64,000 nucleotides of DNA. Source: Luteimonas aquatica. GTDB lineage: Bacteria; Pseudomonadota; Gammaproteobacteria; Xanthomonadales; Xanthomonadaceae. Where the stretch lies: positions 119,188 to 183,187 of the forward strand of contig NZ_JALBFU010000001.1 of NCBI RefSeq assembly GCF_022662575.1, in the 5' to 3' direction. The notes beneath the pieces are model-generated. The model was not told where the DNA came from, made no database searches, and saw only the letters and a program-made list of their open reading frames with translations. The translations under genes were made by a program, and so were the position numbers. Positions 36,312-47,478 of this stretch are shown in pieces (position 1 is the stretch's first letter; every line of letters begins with the position of its first letter).

Positions 36312-38156
36312 TCAGCGCGCCAGGAATTCGGGCGACAGCAGCACCAGCGCCACCATGCTGCGCAACCGCTGCTGGTTGTAGTGCTTCTTCAGGTCGTTGA
36401 TCGCCCAGGTGTCGGTGTCGGCGATGATCTCGGTCTCGGCGCCGTTCTGGCGCATGAAGTCGACCAGCACCTGGCGCCGCGCCGGCAGGTAGCCGAGCAG
36501 GCGCAGGCACCAGAAATCCACCAGGTTGCGCGAGGTCCATTGCGTCACGCCGCTGCGCGTGGCGCTCAGGATCGGCGCGATCGGCGTGCCGTCCACCGAC
36601 TTCTCGGTCAGCCAGCCGAGCAGGTTCCAGGTCATGCCCAGCGTGTTCGAGCCCGACCAGGCGGCGGCGGTGTCCGGGTAGCCGTTGGGCGCGGGCCAGT
36701 CGTAGGGCGTGTGGCCGGACAGGCCCATGCGCCAGGAGAACTCGTCGCCGGGCTGGCCGATGGGCAGGGTCCACTGGCTGCCGAGGGCGCGCAGCGCCGC
36801 GGCCACCGCCTCGAACGGACGGCGGATCTTCTCGCCCCAACTGTCGTAGGCGGCCGAGGACAGCAGGATGTGGCGCAGGGTGAGCTTGATCTGGTCAGCG
36901 TTCTGCCAGTTGGCGCGGAACACCGCCGCCGCGCTGTCGACCAGCGCGGGGTCGGGCGTATCGGAAAAGAAGCGGCGGATCAGCTTGCGGCAGATGAACT
37001 TCGCCACGCGCGGATGCTGGGCGATGCGATTGAGGATGTCGCGGCCGTCCTTGAGCGCGGCCTGCTCGGGATAGAGGAACATGCCCAGCGGGTACTTCGG
37101 CCCGGTGTCGTGCCAGGACGGGCGGTAGACGAAGCTGCCGTCGTTCTCGCTGGGGAACTGCCAGTTGCCGTTCTTCACCGTCCAGCCGGTGAAGGCGGCG
37201 GCGGTCTCGTAGACGTCGATGTCGGTGTAGCCGATCGGGAAGCTCGGATCCTCCGGGCAGGGCGGGACCTGGAAGGGATCCATCAGGCCGAGGTAGTTCT
37301 CGCTGCCGAAGGTGTGCAGCTCCAGCAGCTCGCGGGCGAAGTTCTCGTTGGGGCCGGCGCGGGTGTTGGACTGGTTGTCGAGGTAGTACAGCATCGCCGT
37401 GCTGCCGGCCACCGCCTCGAGCATCGCGCGGAAGTTGCCGAAGGCGTACTTGCGGATGACGTCGCGGTCGTAGTGCACGTAGACCGGACCGCCGACGTAG
37501 TCGCTGGCGGTGACGTTGAAGTGGTCGTGCCAGAACATCGTCATCACTTCGCGCAGCTGCCGCTTGGAATGCACCGCGCGCACCAGCGCGGCGCGCTGGA
37601 TTTCCCAGGCCGGCCGCATCCGCACCTCGTAGGCGGGATCGGGCAGCACGTGGTCGGCCCAGAGCTGGGTGAGGCTCTTGCCGAGCGTGTTGTAGCCGGC
37701 GGCGCCGAGCCGCGATTCCACCGCGCTGTCGTCGATGGCGCTCCAGTTGAGCTGCTTGTCGACATAGGCCGTCAGCCGCGCGCTGTCGCTGCCGCCCAGG
37801 GCGTTGAAGGCGGCGATCTCGCCGGCGGTGGCGCCGAAGCTCATGTTGTTGAGCGCGCGCACCGCGAAGGGCGGGGTCGGCAGGACCGCCGGGCCCGCGC
37901 TGCGCGGCGGCAGCGGCGAGGAAATCGGCGGGGCCTTCGCGGCGGCACCGGCGGCGGCCGCGGCAAAGGCCTGCTTCGGCGCCGGGCGGAACTGCAGCGG
38001 TCGGCCATGGCCGTAGCGCCGTTCCAACATGGCGCGGATCGCGGAAGGCGAGTCCGGCGCAGGTGCCGGCGGTGCCGTCGCGGGCGTGTGCGGCGTCGCG
38101 GCGCGCCGGATGCGAAGCGGCGCGTCTCCCGTGCCCTGGAAGTCTCGTTGAGCCAT
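36312..38156 (-). CDS. DUF1800 family protein
   Basis: About 614 residues from ATG 38156; ATG 38177 is an in-frame alternative. After a Pro/Ala-rich linker (to about 100), the DUF1800 body has 'RALNNMSFGATAGEI', 'MTMFWHDHFNV', 'NENFARELLELHTFG' and 'FICRKLIRRFF', all typical. No clear signal peptide is visible. It is the partner of the DUF1501 protein. Function is unknown. Confidence 0.87.
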   Translation of the reverse strand: MAQRDFQGTGDAPLRIRRAATPHTPATAPPAPAPDSPSAIRAMLERRYGHGRPLQFRPAPKQAFAAAAAGAAAKAPPISSPLPPRSAGPAVLPTPPFAVRALNNMSFGATAGEIAAFNALGGSDSARLTAYVDKQLNWSAIDDSAVESRLGAAGYNTLGKSLTQLWADHVLPDPAYEVRMRPAWEIQRAALVRAVHSKRQLREVMTMFWHDHFNVTASDYVGGPVYVHYDRDVIRKYAFGNFRAMLEAVAGSTAMLYYLDNQSNTRAGPNENFARELLELHTFGSENYLGLMDPFQVPPCPEDPSFPIGYTDIDVYETAAAFTGWTVKNGNWQFPSENDGSFVYRPSWHDTGPKYPLGMFLYPEQAALKDGRDILNRIAQHPRVAKFICRKLIRRFFSDTPDPALVDSAAAVFRANWQNADQIKLTLRHILLSSAAYDSWGEKIRRPFEAVAAALRALGSQWTLPIGQPGDEFSWRMGLSGHTPYDWPAPNGYPDTAAAWSGSNTLGMTWNLLGWLTEKSVDGTPIAPILSATRSGVTQWTSRNLVDFWCLRLLGYLPARRQVLVDFMRQNGAETEIIADTDTWAINDLKKHYNQQRLRSMVALVLLSPEFLAR

Positions 38157-38341
38157 GCGGATTTTCCCCCGATCCATACCCCTCGATTTCGAGTATAGGA
38201 GCGAAAAATTTCGCGGCGGCGGCGCATGCCTGCGCTGCAGGTGCAAAATCACGGTGCTGCCAACGGATCGTGGTGCCGAATGTGGCGTCGGTCATGTTTC
38301 CCGGCGCGCGCGCCGGACAATGCGGCGCTGCGGCGTCGCGT

Positions 38342-39757
38342 TCAGGTCAGGCCGGTGGCGTAGAACAGCGCGATCACCACGAACACGGCCAGCGTCTTTA
38401 CCAGGGTGATCGCGAAGACGTCCTTGTAGGCCTGGCGATGGCTCAGGCCGGTGACGGCGAGCAGGGTGATCACCGCGCCGTTGTGCGGCAGCGTGTCCAT
38501 GCCGCCGGAGGCCATGGCCGCGATGCGGTGCAGCACTTCCATCGGGATGCCGGCGGCCTGGGCGTTGGCGATGAAGGTCTCGCCCATGGCGGCCAGGGCG
38601 ATGCTCATCCCGCCCGAGGCCGATCCGGTGATGCCGGCCAGCGCGGTGACGGTGACCGCCTCGTTGACCAGCGGGTTGGGAATCGCGCCGAGCGCGTTGG
38701 CCACCACCAGGAAGCCGGGCAGGGCGGCGATCACCGCGCCGAAGCCGTATTCCGATGCGGTGTTCATCGAGGCCAGCAGCGCGCCGCCGATCGCCGACTT
38801 GCTGCCCTCGGCGAAACTGGCCATCACCGCCTTCCAGGCGAACAGCAGGATGGTGGCGATGCCGAGCAGCAGCGCGCCTTCCACCGCCCAGATCGCCGCC
38901 ACCTTGGAGATCTCCTGCACCACCGGCGCGGCCTTGCCGGTGGCCGAGGGCAGGAAGCTGTGGCTCTCGCCATAGAGCTGCGGAATCCAGCCGGTAAGCA
39001 GCTTGTTGGCCGCGCCCACCACCAGCAGCGGCGACAGCGCCAGCAGCGGATGGGCGAGTTTGCCGCCGGCGAAGGGCGCGGGCTCGTTGACCAGCTTGGC
39101 CGGATCGCCGTAGCCCTCGCCGGCGGCGAGTGCGGCGCGGCGGCGCCATTCCAGGTACAGCATGCCCACGCTCAGGATGAACACCCCGCCGAGCGTGCCC
39201 AGCCAGGGCGCCGCCCAGGCGTTGGTGCCGAAGAAGGCGGTCGGGATGATGTTCTGGATCTGCGGCGTGCCCGGCAGCGCGTCCATGGTGAAGGTGAAGG
39301 CGCCCAGCGCGATGGTGCCGGGGATCAGGCGCTTGGGGATGTCGCCCTGGCGGAAGAGCTCCGCGGCGAAGGGATAGACGGCGAACACCACCACGAACAG
39401 CGACACGCCGCCGTAGGTGAGCAGGGCGCACACCAGCACGATCGACAGCATCGCGCGGCGCGCGCCGACCAGGCGGATCACCGCCGCGACGATCGCCTTG
39501 GAGAACCCGGACAGCTCGATCAGCTTGCCGAACACCGCGCCGAGCAGGAACACCGGGAAATACAGCTTCAGGAAGCCGACCATCTTGTCCATGAACAGCC
39601 CGGTGAACATCGGCGCCACCAGCGACGGGTCGGTCAGCAGCACCGCGCCCAGCGCCGCCACCGGCGCGAACAGGATCACGCTGTAGCCGCGGTAGGCGAC
39701 GAACATCAGGAAGCACAGCGCGGCCAGCACGACGGCAAATTGGGTGGCGAAAGCCAT
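38342..39757 (-). CDS. GntP-family permease (gluconate / hydroxyacid:H+ symporter)
   Basis: A 471-residue protein with about 12-14 transmembrane segments. 'YRGYSVILFAPVAALGAVL', 'LLTYGGVSLFVVVFAVYPFA' and 'TMDALPGTPQIQNIIPT' fit the GntP family, whose members import gluconate or short hydroxyacids such as 3-hydroxybutyrate. The start is ATG 39757 after AGGGAT; longer frames upstream are not credible. The genes at 42871-53367 for an oligomer hydrolase and PHB synthase favour a hydroxybutyrate-type substrate, which is inference. A GTAC-type motif lies upstream at 39828-39844. Confidence 0.85.
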   Translation of the reverse strand: MAFATQFAVVLAALCFLMFVAYRGYSVILFAPVAALGAVLLTDPSLVAPMFTGLFMDKMVGFLKLYFPVFLLGAVFGKLIELSGFSKAIVAAVIRLVGARRAMLSIVLVCALLTYGGVSLFVVVFAVYPFAAELFRQGDIPKRLIPGTIALGAFTFTMDALPGTPQIQNIIPTAFFGTNAWAAPWLGTLGGVFILSVGMLYLEWRRRAALAAGEGYGDPAKLVNEPAPFAGGKLAHPLLALSPLLVVGAANKLLTGWIPQLYGESHSFLPSATGKAAPVVQEISKVAAIWAVEGALLLGIATILLFAWKAVMASFAEGSKSAIGGALLASMNTASEYGFGAVIAALPGFLVVANALGAIPNPLVNEAVTVTALAGITGSASGGMSIALAAMGETFIANAQAAGIPMEVLHRIAAMASGGMDTLPHNGAVITLLAVTGLSHRQAYKDVFAITLVKTLAVFVVIALFYATGLT

Positions 39758-39827
39758 TCGACGATCCCTGCGCGGGGAGGCCGCGCATCGCCGGGGCAGT
39801 GTCCGCGCGCGGCCGGCGCCGGCCCAT

Positions 39828-39844
39828 TGTCCGAAGGTACGATG
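39828..39844 (+). promoter_or_regulatory. Candidate CrbR/LuxR-type operator, copy A
   Basis: TGTCCGAAGGTACGATG lies between the divergent permease and TonB receptor genes. It matches 13 of 17 positions of GGTACCAAAGTACGATG at 47430-47446. The shape GTxC-N4-GTAC resembles NarL/LuxR-type half-site pairs. A GGGCCT block follows in both copies at different spacing. Confidence 0.45.
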
Positions 39845-39941
39845 CGGGCCTGCCCGCGCCGGGCCTAGTCTTTCCCCGTCGGCGGCCATGGGCCGCACGT
39901 ATCGCCATGCCAGGCATGACTACATCAGTCGAGGGGATTTC

Positions 39942-42164
<2,223 letters not shown>

Positions 42165-42333
42165 GGCGGCGTTTCCAGGAAACGGCCCCGACAGGGACGC
42201 GATGCGACCGCAAGGACGCGGCGGCCGCTCCGGTGCGCAAGGCCGGCGTCGCCGTGGGCCGCATCGGGCGGAGCGGCCCCCGCGGACCGAAGCGGATATG
42301 CTTGCGCCTGGACAGGCGGATAGCGGGGAGCTC

Positions 42334-42681
42334 ATGAGGACGGCCCGGTTGGGGGGAACGGTGGCTTTGGCGATGGCGGCTTTGTCCTGCTTCGCAGCCC
42401 CTGCCTGGGGCCGGGGCGCCGCGCCGGCAACGCCGCCCCGGATGTGCCATGAGCCCGCGCTGGCGAGGACGCAGTGTCTGATCCAGGCGGCCCTGGAAGA
42501 CCTGGCGGCGACTTACCCGAACACGGGCGGCGGCGGCATTGTCGAGATCAAGGCTTTGTCCACGCTCGTGTACCGGATATCGATCGCCCAGGAGGAGCGG
42601 GTCGATCTGGTGACCTACGAGTTCGAGATCGAGCCCGATGGCAGAACGCGTATCGTAAAGCGCACCGAAGGCGTCAAGTAG
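42334..42681 (+). CDS. Small secreted protein of unknown function
   Basis: A 115-residue protein from ATG 42334, preceded by GGGGAG. An N-terminal signal peptide (about 1-28, ending APAWG) is followed by a short domain with two cysteines ('MCHEPALARTQCLIQAALEDL') and a beta-rich end ('LVYRISIAQEERVDLVTYEFEI'). No family was recognised. The nearby kinase starts 189 bases later; the gap holds nothing definite. Confidence 0.6.
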   Translation: MRTARLGGTVALAMAALSCFAAPAWGRGAAPATPPRMCHEPALARTQCLIQAALEDLAATYPNTGGGGIVEIKALSTLVYRISIAQEERVDLVTYEFEIEPDGRTRIVKRTEGVK

Positions 42682-42870
42682 GCCGAGCCGGATGGCGGCG
42701 GCTTGCCAACTCGCATCGCAATTCTCCGGTTGCGAATCCGCCATGGCGTTGTTTCACGCTCCCCGTCAGCGCATTGAGTACCCGTTGCACGCGAATCGCT
42801 TCGTGCCTTGCATGAAAGCGGCGGTTGCCGTGCAGGGGGAAGGACTCCCGCCGCGGCCAGGGGCGCGCCG

Positions 42871-45800
42871 ATGCTGAGCATCGGCGTGGTCGTGCTGGCC
42901 GCGGTGCTGTGGCTGGCGCTGATGTTCGGCACCGCCCTGTACGGCGAGCGCCACCCGGCGGCGCTGGCGCGGCACTGGCGCCACGTCTACGCGCTGTCGC
43001 TGGCGGTGCACTGCACCTCGTGGTCGTTCTACGGCACCGTCACCCAGGCCGCGCGCTACGGCTGGCCGCTGCCGCCGACCTTCCTCGGCGCCATCGCCTT
43101 CTACGCGCTGGCGGTGGCCTTCATGGTGCGGCTGGTGCGGCTGGCGCGCGAGACCAATGCCACCTCGTTGGCCGACCTGATCGCCACGCGCCTGGGCAAG
43201 GACGCCTGGCTGGCGGCGGTGGTGACCCTGGTCGCCGCGCTTGGCCTGATCCCGTACATCGCCCTGCAGCTGAAGGCGGTGACGATGAGCTTCTCCACCC
43301 TGACCGGCGGCGGCGCCGTCGCCGAGGTGGCGTTCTGGCGCGACGGCGCGCTGTACGTGGCGCTGGCGATGGCGCTGTTCGCGATGCTGTTCGGCGCGCG
43401 CCGCGCCAGCGCGGTCGAGCACAACCACGGGCTGGTGCTGGCGATCGCCTTCGAGTCGCTGTTCAAGCTGGCGGCGATGCTGGCGCTGGGCGCCTTCGTC
43501 TGGCTGGGGTTGGATGCGCTGCCGCAGGCACCGCCGCCGTCGGTGCCGCAGACCAGCGACGGCTTCGCGCCGCTGGTGCTGCTGGGCGCGCTGGCGATGT
43601 TCATCCTGCCGCACCAGTTCCATGTCGGCGTGGTGGAGTGCCGCGACGCGGGCGACGTGCGCACCTCGCGCTGGCAGTTTCCGCTGTACCTGCTGCTGAT
43701 CGCCCTGCCGGCACTGCCGCTGGCGCGCGCCGGCGCGACGCTGCTCGGCGACAGCGTGCCCTCGGACATGTACGCATTGGCATTGCCCTTCTCGCGCGGA
43801 CACGAGGGCGTGGCGCTGTTCGCCTTCCTCGGCGGCCTGAGCGCGGCCACCGGCATGGTGGTGGTGAGCACGCTGACGCTCAGCCTGATGATCGGCAACC
43901 ACTGGTTCGCGCCGGGCCTGCTGCGCGGGGCGTGGTCGCGCGGGCGCGGCGGCGATGCGGACCGCCGCGGCGACGTGCTGCTGCTGCGCCGCGGCGGCAT
44001 CGTCGCGATCATGCTGCTGGCCTGGGCCTACAGCCGCCTGATCGCCGGCAACGACGCGCTCGCCGATGTCGGCGCGGTGTCGTTCTCGGCGCTGGCGACG
44101 CTGACGCCGGCATTGGTCTTCGCGGTGTGGCGGCCGCAGACGCCGGCGCGCGCGGCCAGCATCGGCGTGCTGGCCGCGTTCGCCACCTGGGCCTGGGTGA
44201 TGCTGGCGCCGATGTGGAGCGGCGGCCCGGACTGGACGCGGCAGGGGCCGCTGGGCATCGCCTGGCTGTCGCCCGGTGCGCTGTTCGGGCTGACCGGATG
44301 GAGCCGGCTCGGCCGCGCCGTCGGCGCCAGCCTGTTCACCGGCACGCTGGCCACGCTGTTGGCGGCGGCGGTGCGCGTGGCGCCGCGCGCGGTCGCCCGC
44401 GGCGCGGATGCGCGCACGCTGCGCGGGGCGGGACGCCGCTTCCTGTCCGCGCGCAGCGTCGACGCGCTGCTGGCGGACGCGCCCGAACGCGGGCCGGTGC
44501 CGCCGGAGATCGAGGCGCGGCTGGAGCGCGAACTCGCCGCCGTGCTCGGCAGCGCATCGGCGCGGCTGCTGCTCGATGCCGCGCGCCGGCAGGCCGGCCC
44601 GGACCTGGGACCCGATCTCGAGACCGTCGCCACGATCGTCGGCGAGGCCTCGCAGGACCTGCGCTTCAACCAGCGTCTGCTGGAAGGCGCGCTGGAGAAC
44701 ATGAGCCAGGGGATCAGCGTGGTCGATGCGCAGTTGCGGCTGGTGGCGTGGAACCGCCGCTACGCCGAGCTGTTCGGCTATCCGCCGGAGCTGCTGCAGG
44801 TCGGCCGCCCGATCGCCGATCTCAGCCGCTGGACCCTGCAGCGGCTGCTGCCGGCGCAGGAGATCGAGCACGCGCTGCAAAGGCGCCTGGCCTGGATGCG
44901 CGCCGGCACGCCGCACCTGTCCGAGCGCGTGCTGCCCGACGCCGGCGGGAGCGGAAGCGGGGCTGCCGAAGGCATGACCGTGGAAATCCGCGGCAACCCG
45001 CTGCCCGGCGGCGGCTTCGTGGCGACCTTCACCGACGTCACCGCGTTCCGCCGCGTCGAGCGCGGCCTGCGCCAGGCCAACGAGACGCTGGAACAGCGCG
45101 TGGGCGAGCGCACCGCCTTGCTGGAATCGGCCAAGCGCGAGGCCGAGCACGCCAACGAGGCCAAGAGCCGCTTCCTCACCGCCATCGGCCACGACCTGAT
45201 GCAGCCGCTGCACGCCGCGCGCCTGTTCACGGACACGCTGTCGCAGCAGCTCGCGGCACCGTTGCAGCGCGAGGCGGCGGCGCAGCTGCGCGGCGCGCTG
45301 GACTCGACCGCCGACCTGCTCACCGGCCTGTTCGACATGTCGCGGCTGGAGGCGGGCGGGCTGGCGCCGCAGTGGCGCGAATTCCCGCTGGCCGACGTGC
45401 TCGACCCGCTGGCCTCCGAGTTCCGCGCGCTGGCGGCCGAGCGCGGTCTGGATTTCGCCTGCGTGCCGACCGCGGCCTGGGTGCGCAGCGATCCGCAGCT
45501 GCTGCGCCGCGTGCTGCAGAACTTCCTCGCCAACGCCGTGCGCTATACGGCCGACGGCGGCGTGCTGCTCGGCGTGCGCCGCGAGGGAGAGTCGCTGCGC
45601 ATCGAGGTGCACGACACCGGCCCGGGCATCGCCGCCGCACAGCGCGCGGCGATCTTCGAGGAGTTCCGCCGCGGCGAGGGCGCGGCCGGGCAGGGGCTGG
45701 GGCTGGGATTGGCGATCGCCGATCGCATCGCGCGCCTGCTGGCGGCGCCGCTGTCGCTGCGCAGCCGCGTGGGCCACGGCACCGTGTTCGCGCTGTCGGT

Positions 45801-46227
45801 GCCGCGCGTGGCCGCGCGCGCGCCCGCGGTCGCCGCGACCGGGCGCGCCGGCCTCGCCGGCACGCGCGTGCTGATCGTGGACAACGAACCGGATGCGCTG
45901 CGGTCGCTGCGGGGATTGCTGGAAAGCTGGGGCTGCCAGGTGCTGGCGGCGGCCGATGGCCCGCAGGCCGAGTCCGTGCTGGCCGAACGCGAGGCGGCGC
46001 TGTGGCTGTTCGACTACCACCTCGACGGCGGCGACACCGGCGCCGCGCTGCATGCGCGCCTGGCGCAGCGCTTCGGCCCGCGTCCGACGTTGATCCTCAG
46101 CGCCGACGGCGGCGATGCCGTGCGCCGCGCCGTCCACGAGGCCGGGTTGCCGCTGCTGGCCAAGCCGCTCAAGCCGCTGGCGCTGAAATCGGTGCTCGAT
46201 CGCCTGCTTGCCGCGCAACACCCCTAA
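42871..46227 (+). CDS. CrbS-like hybrid sensor kinase with sodium:solute symporter-like N-terminus
   Basis: An 1118-residue protein. Residues about 1-500 form a 12-13-helix SSS transporter-like module ('LAVHCTSWSFYGTVTQAARYGW', 'ANATSLADLIATRLGK'-type core 'NATSLADLIATR'). A PAS-like segment (about 600-700) is followed by HisKA with GHDLMQPL (H774), HATPase ('DTGPGI', 'GLGLGLAIADRIARLL') and a REC domain with phospho-acceptor D1048 (LFDYHLDGG). Such kinases (CrbS/MxtR type) sense acetate-related metabolism and act with a LuxR-type regulator; one is encoded nearby at 46706-47371. Confidence 0.88.
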   Translation: MLSIGVVVLAAVLWLALMFGTALYGERHPAALARHWRHVYALSLAVHCTSWSFYGTVTQAARYGWPLPPTFLGAIAFYALAVAFMVRLVRLARETNATSLADLIATRLGKDAWLAAVVTLVAALGLIPYIALQLKAVTMSFSTLTGGGAVAEVAFWRDGALYVALAMALFAMLFGARRASAVEHNHGLVLAIAFESLFKLAAMLALGAFVWLGLDALPQAPPPSVPQTSDGFAPLVLLGALAMFILPHQFHVGVVECRDAGDVRTSRWQFPLYLLLIALPALPLARAGATLLGDSVPSDMYALALPFSRGHEGVALFAFLGGLSAATGMVVVSTLTLSLMIGNHWFAPGLLRGAWSRGRGGDADRRGDVLLLRRGGIVAIMLLAWAYSRLIAGNDALADVGAVSFSALATLTPALVFAVWRPQTPARAASIGVLAAFATWAWVMLAPMWSGGPDWTRQGPLGIAWLSPGALFGLTGWSRLGRAVGASLFTGTLATLLAAAVRVAPRAVARGADARTLRGAGRRFLSARSVDALLADAPERGPVPPEIEARLERELAAVLGSASARLLLDAARRQAGPDLGPDLETVATIVGEASQDLRFNQRLLEGALENMSQGISVVDAQLRLVAWNRRYAELFGYPPELLQVGRPIADLSRWTLQRLLPAQEIEHALQRRLAWMRAGTPHLSERVLPDAGGSGSGAAEGMTVEIRGNPLPGGGFVATFTDVTAFRRVERGLRQANETLEQRVGERTALLESAKREAEHANEAKSRFLTAIGHDLMQPLHAARLFTDTLSQQLAAPLQREAAAQLRGALDSTADLLTGLFDMSRLEAGGLAPQWREFPLADVLDPLASEFRALAAERGLDFACVPTAAWVRSDPQLLRRVLQNFLANAVRYTADGGVLLGVRREGESLRIEVHDTGPGIAAAQRAAIFEEFRRGEGAAGQGLGLGLAIADRIARLLAAPLSLRSRVGHGTVFALSVPRVAARAPAVAATGRAGLAGTRVLIVDNEPDALRSLRGLLESWGCQVLAAADGPQAESVLAEREAALWLFDYHLDGGDTGAALHARLAQRFGPRPTLILSADGGDAVRRAVHEAGLPLLAKPLKPLALKSVLDRLLAAQHP

Positions 46228-46230
46228 GGT

Positions 46231-46638
46231 CTAGTCCAGCGCCCAGGAAAACTCCAGGGCCGCCCGGGAGAACCGCATCGACGCGTCCTCGGAGCCGGTC
46301 GCCATCCCCGTGTCGTAAAAGCCGAGCGCGCGCTCGAACAGGGCCGCCTGCCCGGGATCGGAGAGCTCGCGCCTGCTGCGGGCGATGCACTGTTTGGCGT
46401 CGTCGTCGGCTTTCTCCGCCCCGGCGGTCGCGCGCTCGCCGGCGATCCGCTGGCTCAGGGACTCCTCCATGCGCAACAGGCACTGGATGTAATCCTGCTT
46501 GCGCATCGGGCGGGAGGTGTCTTCGCCGTGTCCGGCCTCGCGCACGGACGGTGCGGTCCTGGCCGCATCCTGCGCATGGATGCAACCGGACATCAGCAAG
46601 GCGATCGCCCATGGCATCGCCCGTGTCGCGGCCTTCAT
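46231..46638 (-). CDS. Small putative lipoprotein
   Basis: A 135-residue protein with a lipoprotein signal whose lipobox LMSGC places the acylated Cys at residue 18. The mature part has three further cysteines or near-helical segments ('YIQCLLRMEESLSQRI', 'CIARSRREL'). No family was recognised. Its stop is four bases from the stop of the convergent kinase gene. Location between kinase and regulator may be coincidental. Confidence 0.6.
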   Translation of the reverse strand: MKAATRAMPWAIALLMSGCIHAQDAARTAPSVREAGHGEDTSRPMRKQDYIQCLLRMEESLSQRIAGERATAGAEKADDDAKQCIARSRRELSDPGQAALFERALGFYDTGMATGSEDASMRFSRAALEFSWALD

Positions 46639-46705
46639 GCCGCTGCCTGCACGGCCATCGAGGAGACGGATGCGGCACGGTCGCGCCGTTGTCCGGTCGA
46701 GTGCT

Positions 46706-47371
46706 TCACGATTCGAGGCGGCGCGCCGGGTCGCTGAGTTCCAGCTCGCGCAGCACCACGCCGGCCTGGGTGCGGTTGCGCACGCCCAGGCGGTCGAAGA
46801 TCGCCGACAGGTGCGCCTTCACCGTGCGCTCCTGCACGTCGAGGCGATCGGCGATCTGCTTGTTGAGCAGGCCTTCGGCCACCAGCGCCAGCACCCGGAA
46901 CTGCTGCGGCGACAGGCTGGCCAGGCGTGCGGCCAGCGCGCTGTCGTAGCCGGAGGACTGCGCCCGCGCCACGCTCGCGCGCAGCGAGGCGGGCAGCCAT
47001 TGCTCGCAGGCCATCACGCTGCGGATCGCCTCGCGCAGCTCGTCCAGGCCGGCGCTCTTGGGCAGGTAGCCGGCGGCGCCGTGATCGAGCGCGCGGCGCA
47101 CCACCTGCGGGTCGTCGTTGGCCGAGACCACGATCACCGCCACGCCCGGATGCTGGGCGCGGATCGCGGCCAGCCCGGCCAGGCCGTGATTGCCGGGCAT
47201 GTGCAGGTCGAGCAGCACCAGGTCGATGCCGGGTTCGGCGTCCAGCGCCGCCAGCACGGCGTCGAGGGAACCGGCCTCGCGCACCTGCAGCGCGTCGACG
47301 GCGTCGGCCGCGGCCTGGCGCAGGGCGGCGCGGAACAGCGGATGGTCGTCGGCGATCAGCAGCAGCGGCAT
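46706..47371 (-). CDS. LuxR-family response regulator (CrbR/ErdR-like)
   Basis: A 221-residue regulator from ATG 47371. The REC domain has 'ADDHPLFRAAL' and the phospho-acceptor D55 in LVLLDLHMPG, and the C-terminal LuxR helix-turn-helix has 'LSPQQFRVLALVAEGLLNKQIADRL' (core 'LNKQIADRLDVQERTVKAHL'). The nearby SSS-type hybrid kinase is its likely partner, as in CrbS/CrbR and MxtR/ErdR systems. It diverges from the oligomer-hydrolase gene across a gap containing the GTAC motif at 47430, a likely self-encoded target. Confidence 0.85.
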   Translation of the reverse strand: MPLLLIADDHPLFRAALRQAAADAVDALQVREAGSLDAVLAALDAEPGIDLVLLDLHMPGNHGLAGLAAIRAQHPGVAVIVVSANDDPQVVRRALDHGAAGYLPKSAGLDELREAIRSVMACEQWLPASLRASVARAQSSGYDSALAARLASLSPQQFRVLALVAEGLLNKQIADRLDVQERTVKAHLSAIFDRLGVRNRTQAGVVLRELELSDPARRLES

Positions 47372-47429
47372 CTGGCCATTCTGGCAGGAATTGCCCGGCA
47401 GGCATCGGGCGCGGCGCCGCGCGCGCCGT

Positions 47430-47446
47430 GGTACCAAAGTACGATG
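47430..47446 (+). promoter_or_regulatory. Candidate CrbR/LuxR-type operator, copy B
   Basis: GGTACCAAAGTACGATG contains GTAC-CAAA-GTAC, a symmetric pair of half-sites. It ends 32 bases before the hydrolase ATG and lies in the 107-base gap divergent from the regulator gene. See copy A at 39828-39844. Confidence 0.5.
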
Positions 47447-47478
47447 AAGGCCGCCCCGGGCCTTGCTAACGTGTCGGC

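Noticed and set aside
42766-46221. Long minus-strand open frame opposite the sensor kinase
   Set aside because: Arg/Gln/His-rich shadow without domains; the plus strand encodes clear kinase motifs.
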